DNA of 64,000 nt from Volvox africanus (Eukaryota > Chlorophyta > Chlorophyceae > Chlamydomonadales > Volvocaceae), in the NCBI GenBank assembly GCA_030268105.1, contig BSDZ01000080.1:2729501-2793500 (forward strand), written 5' to 3'. The notes beneath the pieces were generated by a model. It worked only from the letters and a program-made list of their open reading frames with translations. It was not told the origin of the DNA and searched no databases. The first letter of the stretch is position 1. Every line of letters starts with the position of its first letter. Of this stretch, positions 50,301 to 60,944 are shown one piece after another. The position numbers were made by a program, and so were the translations under genes.

Positions 50301-51734
50301 CTCCTACGCCGAAGGTGACGCAGACGCATCCCACGCCCCTCTTCCGCGCGTATCCGTCTGCGGCATACCCCGCGTTCAGCTCGTTGCAGCACCACACCAT
50401 GTCGAGCTCGGGCTGCTTGAGGAGCTGGTCCAGGAGCAGCAGGTTGAAGTCGCCTTGGAAGGGGAAGACAGGGGAGGGAGGGGAAGACAGGGGAGGGAGG
50501 GGAAGTCGAACAAAACGAATGCTGGTGCTAATACTGAAGGAGCGAGGACAAACCGTGGGGATGGAGGGGAAGGAGGGAACGGGACGGTGATGCGTGCACG
50601 GGCGCGGAGGAAGATTTGATGCTGGACGGACATGGAGGCAGGAAGACATGGAGGCAGCTAGTGCACATACCAGGACCAGGCCCTCCTCTCCAGGATGGCA
50701 GGTAGCCAGCGAAACATGTCGGCCGTGAAGGACAACGGAGAAGCCCACCCCAGCAGCCCTCTTGGATTGCCACCGCAAAGTCCTCCAGCGTGGTGGGATG
50801 GCAAGATAACCCAACGTGCCGAGGACAGATACCCCCTAAGGAAATTGCCAAGTAGCTCCCCTACCCATACCTGCTTGCGCCCACTGACGTTCGCTTCCCA
50901 CGCGCACTTACCGGATCTAGCACCGCCCTTCCCCGCGACCCGCGTTCCCTCCACCTACCGGGTACGGCGAAGCAGGTAGTGCAGCCGATTTCCACAAGCC
51001 GGTTGGCGATGTGGACACCTGGCAACAGGTGCGGCGCATAGTGGGAGAGTTGTGGCGCGTAGGCAAGAGACCGCGCCAACGGCAGAGGAAAAGGGACTGG
51101 AAAGGACATAAACTACAACACATGATGTGATCTGAAGGATGTGCAATTGATAGATACGTTGTCCTTTACCCGTGCCGTGGCTGTGAGGGAGTGAGGGCGA
51201 GCAGTACCACATGCACGTGCAAGGTTTTTCCGGCCACAGGAAACAGCGCAACGATGTTGCGGATGTCGCAAAATGTTGCAAATGTCGTTTTAACGGACAG
51301 AAAGAATTTTGAATCGCGAGTTAGAATGCTGTTTTACGATACAGCTCATTCCTTTGATGTCCTTTGATCAATGCCAATGCATGGCTAATCCGTCGCGCCC
51401 AGTAAGAAGAAATCAACTGCAACATCCTCGACAGCGTCACCACGGTTGTTAAAATTGAGAGTAAGATAAAATGCCCTAACTAGCGGCTTTAAATGACACG
51501 CACCACGTCGTGGTAGACGCCGCAGGATAGTCCCAGACCCGTGGGTCGAACCACCTAACAATCGCGAGCAGCAAACCCACCGAGGTTGGCATCCGGGCTG
51601 GACAACGGGATCATGTACTTTTGGGTCTCCTTGCTACAGCTAAGGGATTTCTCCGGCGGTGCATTCAACGCGCGCGGCGAATCGACTTCCCCCGTGGGAT
51701 TTCCGATAATTTCAATTGACTGCAGTGAATTCAT
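45887..51734 (-). CDS. PDC: Pyruvate decarboxylase, copy A
   Basis: Sixteen exons on the minus strand: 51734-51581 (ATG), 51018-50959, 50453-50301, 50196-50021, 49862-49766, 49516-49364, 48976-48859, 48621-48533, 48339-48287, 48020-47906, 47710-47610, 47356-47268, 47049-46908, 46774-46683, 46468-46384 and 46066-45887 (TGA), 618 aa, all in phase. It converts pyruvate to acetaldehyde with thiamine diphosphate, the first step of ethanol fermentation. Seen: GDFNL (Asp), [16 protein letters not shown] (catalytic Glu), ILHHTTG (His-His), [10 protein letters not shown] to NN (ThDP/Mg motif) and [14 protein letters not shown] (C-terminal catalytic Glu). The first exon encodes a 51-residue extension ending PDANLG, as in plant PDCs, without a clear transit peptide, so probably cytosolic. 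It differs from copy B mainly in exons 1, 6, 9 and 11. Confidence 0.95.
47361..47370. repeat. G10 homopolymer at the edge of the inverted repeat
   Basis: Ten G (C on the gene strand) form the polypyrimidine tract just before exon 12 of copy A. Copy B has nine C then A at the same place. Confidence 0.85.
48518..49085 (-). repeat. Inverted-repeat tract 3, copy A side
   Basis: Exons 7 and 8 with the intron between them and part of the preceding intron match 55712-56316 of copy B, with small indels in the pyrimidine-rich part. A 24-bp tandem duplication in the intron (about 48768-48815) is shared by both copies. Confidence 0.8.
49760..50500 (-). repeat. Inverted-repeat tract 2, copy A side
   Basis: Exons 3-5 and their introns match about 53645-54374 of copy B with scattered substitutions. 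These cause a few amino-acid changes, for example TFGVGG here and TFCVGG in copy B. Confidence 0.8.
50461..50505. repeat. Tandem 19-bp duplication in copy A intron 2
   Basis: The unit GGGGAAGACAGGGGAGGGA occurs twice plus a partial third copy immediately upstream of exon 3. Copy B carries only one unit here. Confidence 0.8.
50888..51022 (-). repeat. Inverted-repeat tract 1, copy A side
   Basis: Exon 2 and about 70 bp of intron 2 match 53221-53355 of copy B almost exactly. The match begins at the acceptor TTGCCAG, and the sequences on either side are unrelated. Confidence 0.85.
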
Positions 51735-52753
51735 GTTCCGTTATTAATATAACCAAAAGTTGTGACAAGTAGGAGACACATAATCCAAGATGAAGCGTTC
51801 TTTATGAACGGCTGTTTTCAACAGTGGGCTTGGACCCCGTACAATAGCCCTCAAGAGTCATTCGTATATTCAAATCTCTGATGACGACATTCACGTATAT
51901 TCGCGGCGTGGATGTGTTGTTTTCCTCATTTCTCGTTTCTTGGAGGACCTGTTTAGTCGACGGCCAAAGCAACACCTTTTCAGCAGCAATAAGAAATGGA
52001 AATTCAATCACAATATCCTTTAATTGTTAAATTCAGATGGCCAAGTTCTAGAAATAGAAAATTGGTTTACATGATGCAGCATCCTAAATAGAAACCAATT
52101 GTTTCGAGATCTTTATCCATGCTTGACGGGCAAGTAATCTTGTGTTGTTGGATGTGGCTGGGAAGTATTCTCCGTGCTGTCGCGTCTCCGTGTATTCAAA
52201 CACGGTGATGAGCTCTAGCTGAAGGGCCAAAACCACCCCACTAAATAACTCCATCTTGAGGCATTTTTTAATATTACTTGCCTAGTTAAGTTAATAATTC
52301 ATCTCCGACAACTTTAACTTAAGCTCTGTAAGACTTTTCGAACGTCGTTAGGGTCGAAATCGTTGTCCGAACGCCACGGTGCCAACTTGTTATCCAGCTG
52401 CAGTTTAATTAGCATTTATAAACACGTTTTCTAACGCAGCATTTGCGAGCGTCCAGACCAACAAATGCTGCAAACTCTCTGTGAAGACCAACAAATGCTG
52501 CAAACTTTCGGTGAATTCTTTGCGTCCTGATTCCTTAAAGCTTGTTCGTAAGAAAATGACCATTAATAAACACTTAATAGTTTACGTAATATGCATGGGC
52601 GGGCTTTCGGTACGGATGGCCCAGCATCTCACGGTGAAGTGAAGCCCAGCGGCCGAGATGCAACATGCCTCAATTTCCACAAATTATGGTATAAATGGAT
52701 GCTCAAAACCATTATCTGGTATAGGAAAACACATTTTATTTATAGTTGCAGTT
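51735..52753. promoter_or_regulatory. Shared intergenic region of the head-to-head pyruvate decarboxylase pair
   Basis: These 1019 bp separate the two start codons and must hold both promoters. The sequence is AT-rich. A TATA-like TATAAAT lies at 52690-52696, 58 nt before the copy B ATG. A weaker TATATTAA-like run lies on the minus strand just upstream of the copy A ATG (about 51745-51752). The two halves show no obvious similarity to each other. Confidence 0.5.
52455..52514 (+). repeat. Two tandem 30-bp repeats in the shared promoter region
   Basis: Units at 52455-52484 and 52485-52514 begin AGACCAACAAATGCTGCAAA and differ at two positions. They lie about 240 bp upstream of the copy B ATG. 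They are candidate binding sites, but nothing in the sequence identifies the factor. Confidence 0.85.
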
Positions 52754-55700
52754 ATGGAGGGTTCCCAACCTGCCGACACGGTCGCTGTCGGTGATCAGCC
52801 GAGTGGCGACGCACATACGTGTACAGCACACAAGCGCAAGATACCTCCATCGAGCGCCGATGCAAATCTGGGTGCGCGGGGCTTTGTCGAAACTGCGTTT
52901 CGGTGATGAGCGACTGAAGCTGCGTGAATATGTGCTTGATTGCGTCTGCGCATCCACCTGGCCATTTAAGATGTCTTGTTTGCTGATTCATTTCTAAGTC
53001 CTTTGGGCTCCTATTACGAACGTTGCTACTAGGGCCGTGATGCGTGAGCTTCTCGGGAGGATGTTGCACAGGGGATCTTCCACATGTGCGACTGGACCCT
53101 TGCACAAATCATACTTACATTTATGGGCTACTTGCGCCCTTGGATCAATCAACACGGTATGGTACGTGTCCTCCGTCGTTACTAACTTGGTTCTTTCAAC
53201 GGCTCAATCTGCTCCTCTTGCCAGGTGTCCACATCGCCAACCGGCTTGTGGAAATCGGCTGCACTACCTGCTTTGCCGTACCCGGTAGGTGGAGGGAACG
53301 CGGGTCGCGGGGAAGGGCGGTGCTAGATCCGGTAAGTGCGCGTGGGAAGCGAACGTAAGTTGCTTCAACCGGCCAGCAGTAGTAAGGCTGCGTTTAGATT
53401 CCATCCAAAGTGATTCGATGATGTATTTGCCGCTTTACTGAGCCATGCCGAGCTAGGCCTTGAGGCCTATCTGGTCCATGCCTGGTAAGCTCTGCCCTCT
53501 TCCGTTCTCTCCATTGAAAGCAGCTTTAATTCACCATTGCCGACCGCTAGGCAGGTTGATTCGGACTGTGGTGTTTACAAGCTTATAAAGGTGTTTTCAT
53601 CACTGGTGCCGCTCCGCGCCTCACCCTCTTCCCTACTATCGGCTCTCCATCCCTCCCCTGTCTTCCCCTTCCAAGGCGACTTCAACCTGCTGCTCCTGGA
53701 CCAGCTCCTCAAGCAGCCCGAGCTCGACATGGTGTGGTGCTGCAACGAGCTGAACGCGGGGTATGCCGCAGACGGATACGCGCGGAAGAGGGGCGTGGGA
53801 TGCGTCTGCGTCACCTTCTGCGTAGGAGGTAGGGAACGGGTCTGGGCCCCGGGCAGGTCGCTCCGCCCTCCACCTGCCCCTCCGCACATCCCCCTTCCCT
53901 TTCCACATCTTCTGACGTCTTCTGCTTTCAGGCTTCAGCGTCATCAACGCAGTCGCGGGCGCTTACTCGGAGGATCTGCCCGTCATAGTCATTTCCGGCG
54001 GGCCCAACTCTCAGGATCATGCCTCGAACCACATCCTGCACCACACCACCGGCTTCAACGAGTACGGCCAACAGTTGAGGGCGTTCAAGGAATGCACTTG
54101 CTGCCAGGTCAGATCGCGTCTTAACAGGCGGGAGGTCGCAGGTCGAGGCCGGGAGGGTGCGCCTTCGTGTAACATCAACTTTATAATCAAAATGTTGGAT
54201 GCATTTGGAGCGCCACCGCCCTTTGCCATAACTTCTCCTACATCTTTGCGTGCCTGTGCGCTCAGGTGGTGATTCAGCACATTGAGGACGCGCACATGCT
54301 GCTCGATACCGCCATCAGTGAGGCTCTTCTGCGCAGAAAGCCCGTGTACATCGAGGTGGCGTGTGAGTGCCGGTTCCCTTTCTGACGTAACGGGTAGGGT
54401 TGGAAGGGCCACCGGATGTTCTGTCCGGGGACACGTGCTTAGAGATTAGGGCTCACGGTGAAGAGGGTCACGGCATGGAATTGCGAGGGAGTGAAGGTCG
54501 ACGGCGAGTGGGAACCGAATCAGCGTGTCCGGGAACACGGGGAGCTATCACTCGGAGGTTCCGAGGACGGAATAAACTTCCTTTTGACGAGGTGTCTACA
54601 AATCGTCGGTTGACTGGATGGAGCAATCTCGGTGACTTGAAGTTATCCAAAGCCGCGCCAGGAAGCAACCGACCACCAATTGGATTTGGACCACGCTCTA
54701 TCCTCTCTGGACGAGACCGTCGGGACGACGAGACGGAGCCCTCTCTCTTCGCCACCAGCCACACCGACTCTTTATACACTTAACCACCCGCCAGTCAAAG
54801 CCTCCGCCAATGCAACACTGTCCCTCGTTTTACAACCGCCTCCTCCTCGGCACCCCTTACATAGGCAACCTGGCGGACCTGACCCACCCCAGCTTTGCTA
54901 GTCCACCGGTACCGTATGCCCTAAAGGTGGACCACACCAACACGGCTTCTCTGGAGGCAGCGGTGGATGCAGCTGTGGAGCATCTGAGCAAGGCTGTGAA
55001 GCCCGTACTGTTGGCGGGTGAGGGGTGCTCGGGAGGTACCGATGCTGGGAGGGGCCCGGGGGGGGGGAACTGCTCGGGAAAGGCGGGAAAGATCAGCAAG
55101 ACTGTCTGTCCCATTGCTTAATGCAACCGCTTTAAGAAAGTGGCCGCTGGTGCCATACCGCTGGCGGCTTGCTCGATGGGTATGCTGCTTGATGAAGTCC
55201 TATGGCTACTGGTGGCGTAGTTGGGCCCGGAATTGGGTGGGGCCCGGGGTGCGCACATCACACCACCCCGGGAGACCATGATGCAGCCGGAGCTGGGAGG
55301 TTCCATCTCTGACGTGGCCTATCACGGCGGTGCGCCATGCTGTATATCTTGTTGTGGCCGTGACTTCAATACGTGAAAGTTTCAAAGGAGCAAGGCCCAT
55401 CGAAAATGTTGCGTGTCAGGTGTAATGAGTAGTACGATATGATACTCACATGACGTGATGGGCAGGTCGATGGACAGGTCGTTTCTGTTTGTTGGGTTTT
55501 GTGCCATTCCATTGTTATTTTTCATGTTGACAATCTTAACATCCTTCTCCAAGGTACCAACGAGCACGGTATGAACATGAACCCTTTCCGTTGTACGGAA
55601 ATGAATGGGCTGGTTTACCCTTCGCTTTGCAGCTGCTGATGCATCCCCACCACGAGCTGAGACGTCTGACACTGGCATGGTTGCCAATCCCCAGTTCCCC

Positions 55701-58700
55701 GCCATACCGCCACTGTCTCCCACCTTGTTTTCCCTTCCCCTCTCCCGTCCCCGTCCCCCCCTCCCTTTCCTCCTCCTCCCCGTCCCTCTACTTGCGTCTA
55801 CCACTCATGTCGCTGCCTACCGGGTTCCACGCCGGCCCTTCCCGCCCCCACGCAGGTGTCCGCACCCGACCCGCCCGCACACGTGCCGCCGTATTGCGGC
55901 TGGCCAACGCCTCCAAGTATCCGGTAGCGGTCATGCCCGACGCCAAGGGCATGTTCCCAGAAGACCACCAGCAGTGAGGATGGGATGGAATGGAGGGTGC
56001 AGGCAGCTGGAAGGCGAGGGGAAAGGGGCTGGAGATGGGACGGGGAAAGGGGCTGGAGATGGGCTTAGAAGCATGCTGCTGGGTCTTACCCGAACATTCT
56101 CCAACACTGTGTTAACTGTTCCGTGCTTTTCTTTCTTCCAGTCGTGCTGCGCGCTTCCACGGGTGCACGTCGTCCGACCTGTCCACCTCGTTGCCGCACC
56201 CCTTTTGAAGGTATATCGGCATGTACTGGGGCGCCGTGAGCAGCCCGTGCACGTGTGAGGTGGTGGAGAGCTCGGACGTCGTCATTTGCGTGGGAGGAGG
56301 TGGGGTCCTCTGGGGTCGTGCGGGGCGGAGGGCTTGGGGGCCGGCGCACGGAGGCGAGGGGATGGCGCGGGCCCATGGGATGGGAGCACCGAAGCACACA
56401 TAGATCTCTACAGCCATGCCGTTCGTACGCCTTCTCGGCGATTCTCGGGGTCTCCAAAATCAATTGGGTTGGCTCCTCGACCTCACTGCCCGGGACAGGA
56501 CATGGAACGTCCCGCCCTGGAATCTTGTACGGCCCCCCTAGGTATGCTTGACGTTCAGATCGCATCTTCCGTTGGCCACTTATGTTCCGTGTCAAGGCGA
56601 TACTGGGCCTCTCCCGCAGCGCTGCGCCGGTACTGGCGGTATCATGTCCCGCGGAACAGCGCTCTGAGGGGGATCAGCACTTAAATATCGTAGCAACAGC
56701 GTCACAAGCTGTTTCTGCGAGTTTACCTGAGCGTGAACAGGCGTCTGCTTTTGCCGTACTTGTTTCTTCGGTGACAATCGCGTACGGCAGTACGGGAATG
56801 TTTCGTGTTTTATGCTCATGACTCGTGACATCCTTTTGACGCTCATGTCGGAACCCACTGGTGATTGTCGCCTTTGGTGATCATCCTTTGTTTATGCATG
56901 GGATACAAATGACCCTGGTGGAGAGCAGTGTGGACGGACTATTCGACAGTTGGCTATTCGCTGCTGCTAAAGCCGGAGAAGGTGAGACTGTGTGTTTAAT
57001 GTCGGCTGGAAGACGAGTGAACGAGTCCTGGTGCTGCTGCTGGAGAATGCAGTCAGCACCCATCGTGATGTTCGGATGGCGGCTCGTCTCGTCCAAAATA
57101 GGGAAGGGGACATTGGGGTGTTGATTTCGGGGAAGCGGGCCTTGCCGTTATCGTGACACGTTTGGTCTCCACCTGGCGCAGCTAGAGAGCTGTGGATACC
57201 GGAGATTCGATCTACCGGAAGACAGTGGGTAGTGATGAACACAGTTGGGCTGGGTTGGGTTCGTCAGAAGGGGCGTTGGCGGCGGGGGCCTTCGCGAACG
57301 AGGGTGTCCATGTCACCGCGAGCAAAACACCTCCATCTCCGCCCAAAATACTTAACTGACCACAGTCCTACTCTGTCCCTGATCAAGGTGCTCTTAACGC
57401 TGCTTTTGCAGTCTTAAATTTTTGTCGTCAAGTTGACCGTCCTTCGTATTGACTCTTGCACCCAGATGATCCGAGTTGACAACAACCGGGTCACCATCTG
57501 CAACGGCCCCACCTTCGGCTGTGTCGTGATGGCGGATTTCCTCGAAGCGCTGGCGGCCAGGGTCAAGGCCAATGATACGGGTATGCTGAGCATCTAGGAG
57601 GCCATAGCTTATCGGCTCGGTCCGGGGAATGCGATCCCGTAACTTTGTGTTCGGCCCATATGCGTTGGTGGGAGCAGGCCCTGTGCTGTTGAGTGCAGCA
57701 ATTCGAGCTGCCGTCCGGATATTGCAGGCCGTATCGACAGTTGTGTCGTATATGTGATACGAAACCCTGTGGACATACATAAGTTAACGCGTGACACCGT
57801 CAAGATCTCCAAACGATGAGACGTTGGATGACCTATTCGCCACTGATCCGTGTGTTGCCCGCTGCGTCTGCTGCTGCTCATGCTTGCTGCTGTAGGCCTG
57901 ACGATGTACAAGCGCATCGTGCTGCCGACAACCGAGCCCCTCAAGCAGGGAGATGGCGAGATGCTGCGAACGAACGTGTTGTTTAAGCATATCCAGGTGA
58001 GGCTGTGGCATTCATACCATCACATGCACCTACGTTGTTCCATAACCTGGGTCGGTTGGGTTGTAGGGATAGCTGGGAGGAACGACCATTGCCCTCCCAG
58101 CTATGGGCGACGGCGTCTGTGTTGTGACCGTTTGTGTTGTGACAATCCGTCTGGTGGTTCATGTGGTCCATGTGCTCCTGGTTCGCCCTCTGGGCTGAGA
58201 GTCTTTGTCTTAATAGATGCCGGGGAGGAGACTCTTTGTGGTACCTTACTCAGAGCCTATTCATCAGGGCCGCCTTTACCCCTTCATGCGGACTGCGGTC
58301 ATCTGGCTGTCACCTTCCCACCATTCGTATCCCCGTCTATGTGGCTCTGGTGCTCCCCACTTCCTGAACCCCCCCCCACGCAGCACATGCTGACCCCGAC
58401 TACCTCGCTCGTTAGCGAGGTGGGCGACTCGTGGTTCAACACGCTCAAGCTCAAGCTGCCTCCCGGGGCGGAGTGAGTACCGGTCGTGGGGGCCAGCGGT
58501 GGGAAGGGTCGTAGCATTAGTGACAGCAGCAGCGACAGGGTGCGTTCCCTTCAGACCGGTCCGGCACTTGCAGAATGTTGGGACTGTATGGTGGGAGGTA
58601 GGCAGGCAGGGAGCACATCACCGCGGTCGTGGGTGGGGGCTGCTGGTTAAGCCCTCCCGCCCTCCTTCCTCCACAATGTGCGCTCCTCAGGTACGAGCTC

Positions 58701-59853
58701 CAGATGCGGTACGGCTCCATCGGCTGGTCGGTGGGTGCTGTACTGGGCTACTGCTGCGCGGAGCGGCAGTCGCACCCCGACCGGCGGGTGGTGGCGTGTA
58801 TTGGGGATGGGTCCTTCCAGATGACGGCGCAGGTGGGCCGGTGGGGGATGATGGGGAGAGGGAGTGCGTATGTGTGTATGTACGTGTGTGTATGTGAATT
58901 TCCCGTCCTCCCCGGTCCCTTACCTCTCCCCTCCTCGCTGGTCCCTGACCGCTCGTGGCCCCCAGGAGGTGAGCACCATGCTTCGCTACGGAGTGGACCC
59001 AATCATCTTCCTGATCAACAACGGGGGCTACACCATTGAGGTGGAGATCCACGACGGGTGCGTGGAGCGGGGATGTGTAATGGTGTCGGGATGGGAGGGG
59101 GCGGGGTGCGAGATAGGGGACGGGGGGGATGGCCACTCGTCTGGGCCCGAGAGTCATAAAGGTGAAGAGAGGAGGGCAGAGTGTGACATTGACAATTTGA
59201 CCATAACGCTGTCACTGGTGCTGACACAGTGTACGTGTCGTGTGTCGTACAATCCGCCCATTCCTCCGCAGCCCGTACAATGTTATCAAGAACTGGGATT
59301 ACACGGGTTTCGTGCGGGCGCTGCACAACGGCGACGGCAAGCTGTGGACCGCGGAGGTGGGCGGCGGGGTGCCGGTCGGGAAGGGCGCGGGAAGTCCGGA
59401 GTCAGCAGAGAGAGGGAGGGCGAAGAGGGAAAAGCCCGCCCAAATACGGACGCAACACAAGCTGCACAAGGTCGGGGCTGAAGCCATCTATGCCTCCGGC
59501 TCCAACCTCCTCGTGGCAAGCTACTCGACCGTCCCTTACCCCGTCCCTTTCGCTTCGCTTGTTCCTCGCAGCTGCAGGGTATACAGCAACTGCTTCCTTC
59601 TCCTCCCCTCCCCTTTCGGTTTCCCGCCTTGCTACCCCCCTCACCTCGCCCCTTGTCGCGCCCCTTTCCACAGGCCCGCACCGAGCCCGAGCTGGAGTCT
59701 GCTATTGCTGAGGCCGTACAGCGCCGTGGCCAGCTGTGTTTCATCATGGTGGTCACCCATCGAGATGACTGCAGCAAGGAGCTGCTGGAGTGGGGAAGCC
59801 GGGTGGCGGCGGCGAATAGCAGGAAGCCGGGTGGGGCAGGCAGCCACCATTGA
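52754..59853 (+). CDS. PDC: Pyruvate decarboxylase, copy B
   Basis: Sixteen exons: 52754-52871 (ATG), 53225-53284, 53676-53828, 53932-54107, 54266-54362, 54865-55017, 55856-55973, 56211-56299, 56929-56981, 57466-57580, 57896-57996, 58384-58472, 58691-58832, 58966-59057, 59272-59356 and 59674-59853 (TGA), 606 aa. Exons 2-16 have exactly the same lengths and phases as copy A. All catalytic motifs seen in copy A are present ([32 protein letters not shown] to [12 protein letters not shown]), so an active ThDP-dependent pyruvate decarboxylase is expected. The first exon codes a different 39-residue N-terminus that converges on the same DANLG ending. Diverged exons: 6 ([20 protein letters not shown] here), 9 (STVGYS versus STTGYS) and 11. 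Several introns (5, 6, 8-11) are longer and unlike copy A. Confidence 0.95.
53221..53355 (+). repeat. Inverted-repeat tract 1, copy B side
   Basis: Partner of 51022-50888. It covers exon 2 and the first part of intron 2; the sequence diverges abruptly at both ends. Confidence 0.85.
53645..54374 (+). repeat. Inverted-repeat tract 2, copy B side
   Basis: Partner of about 50500-49760, covering exons 3-5 and their introns. Identity is high but not perfect. Confidence 0.8.
55712..56316 (+). repeat. Inverted-repeat tract 3, copy B side
   Basis: Partner of 49085-48518, covering exons 7-8 and flanking intron sequence. It is a little longer here because of pyrimidine-rich indels. Confidence 0.8.
57463..57594 (+). 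repeat. Inverted-repeat tract 4, copy B side
   Basis: Exon 10 and its splice sites match 48023-47893 of copy A almost exactly, while both flanking introns are unrelated. Confidence 0.8.
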
Positions 59854-59940
59854 GCAGCCCCACATGACACGTTGCGTTGTCTCCGATGACATCAGTCAGG
59901 GACAAATCGGCATGGTTCCGCTCGTCAGGTTCTACCTCCC
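58354..59940 (+). repeat. Inverted-repeat tract 5, copy B side
   Basis: Partner of 47386-45800, the longest near-identical tract. It covers exons 12-16 and their introns and ends inside the 3' UTR about 87 bp past the stop. Confidence 0.9.
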
Positions 59941-60944
59941 CACGAAGAACCCCACAATGATAGTGAGGTGCCGACCGACTGGCATGTAAATGCTATGCCC
60001 ATTGGGGGCTCAATTTCGTCTGGTCATGCTGATGGGTTCAACGTCCGCATATCGTGGAGTGTGAGGGGTGTTGTGCACCTGGTTATGGCGGCTTCCCGGC
60101 TCGGGGAATGCCATCCTCATATGGGTTTCTGGCTTTGCTAAGGAGAGTAGCTATGCATATTGATTTTACGTCCTGGCGCACGCACCCAAGCAACGTGTGG
60201 TTAGTGAATGCGGAAGAGAAAGCGTGAATTCGGATAATGAGGAAGAAGGGAAAGGGGGAGCTGCGCCTGCGATGTATGCGCTCCACTTTGTGAGCTCTGT
60301 CCTGCTAGAGGTTGACTCACAGCAATCGTGAATATGGCGTTTTTTCCTGTGCGCTGTACGAGATCTCAAGCTATTTTTTATTGTCTGGCCTGCAATACCA
60401 TCAGCGGGGTATTTATTAACACTAACCATATGCTCTACCCGATTAAATGAATTCATGTTTTGGAACACTTAGGTTTTCGTGGGCTGTTTGTCGGGGGACA
60501 TTACACATTACATGAGACGATCTACTGCCATTACTTGTCTCTTGTCCCCGTCATCTGCATTGTGATTCGACCGACAACTTGACAGGACATTATTATTGTG
60601 GAGTTGTAACTTCTTATGCCGGTAAGTTGCCCTTCATGCCCTACATGTCCTTCACGCATGGTGTCAATATCCAGTTGAGACAATTCGTTCAGCAGCTTGG
60701 CAAACATCTAGGACGCATTTCCCCGACTATGGTGCAAGCTAACACAGATGTATGATTGGAATAGGAGCTGTAAACAGCTGGCAACCCTAGTTGGTTTGTG
60801 TATGAGGATCCTTGAGAATTTAGAGTACTGATGCATCGGGTCGTGGCAAAGCAGCGATTATGCACCTTTTTCTGCTGGATTGAACAAGAAACAATACAAT
60901 ACGAAGGGAACCTGCCTCTTACTCCAGCCTTCACATGAGGGGGA
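59854..60944. other. Intergenic region between copy B and the TRAPPC2L-like gene
   Basis: It contains the copy B 3' UTR and presumably the promoter of the next gene. No coding exon was recognised; the minus-strand open frame at 60166-60468 looks random. Confidence 0.4.
59985..59989 (+). other. Candidate poly(A) signal TGTAA for pyruvate decarboxylase copy B
   Basis: TGTAA lies 132 nt after the stop, about 45 nt beyond the end of the shared tract. Confidence 0.5.

Noticed and set aside
45887..51734. Pseudogene status for PDC copy A because of the diverged exons
   Set aside because: All 16 exons keep frame, splice sites and catalytic residues. Exon lengths equal copy B throughout exons 2-16.
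45800..59940. CRISPR array or transposon terminal inverted repeats as the cause of the large inverted repeat
   Set aside because: The repeats are the two gene copies themselves. There is no transposase, no short regular repeat-spacer pattern and no target-site duplication at the edges.
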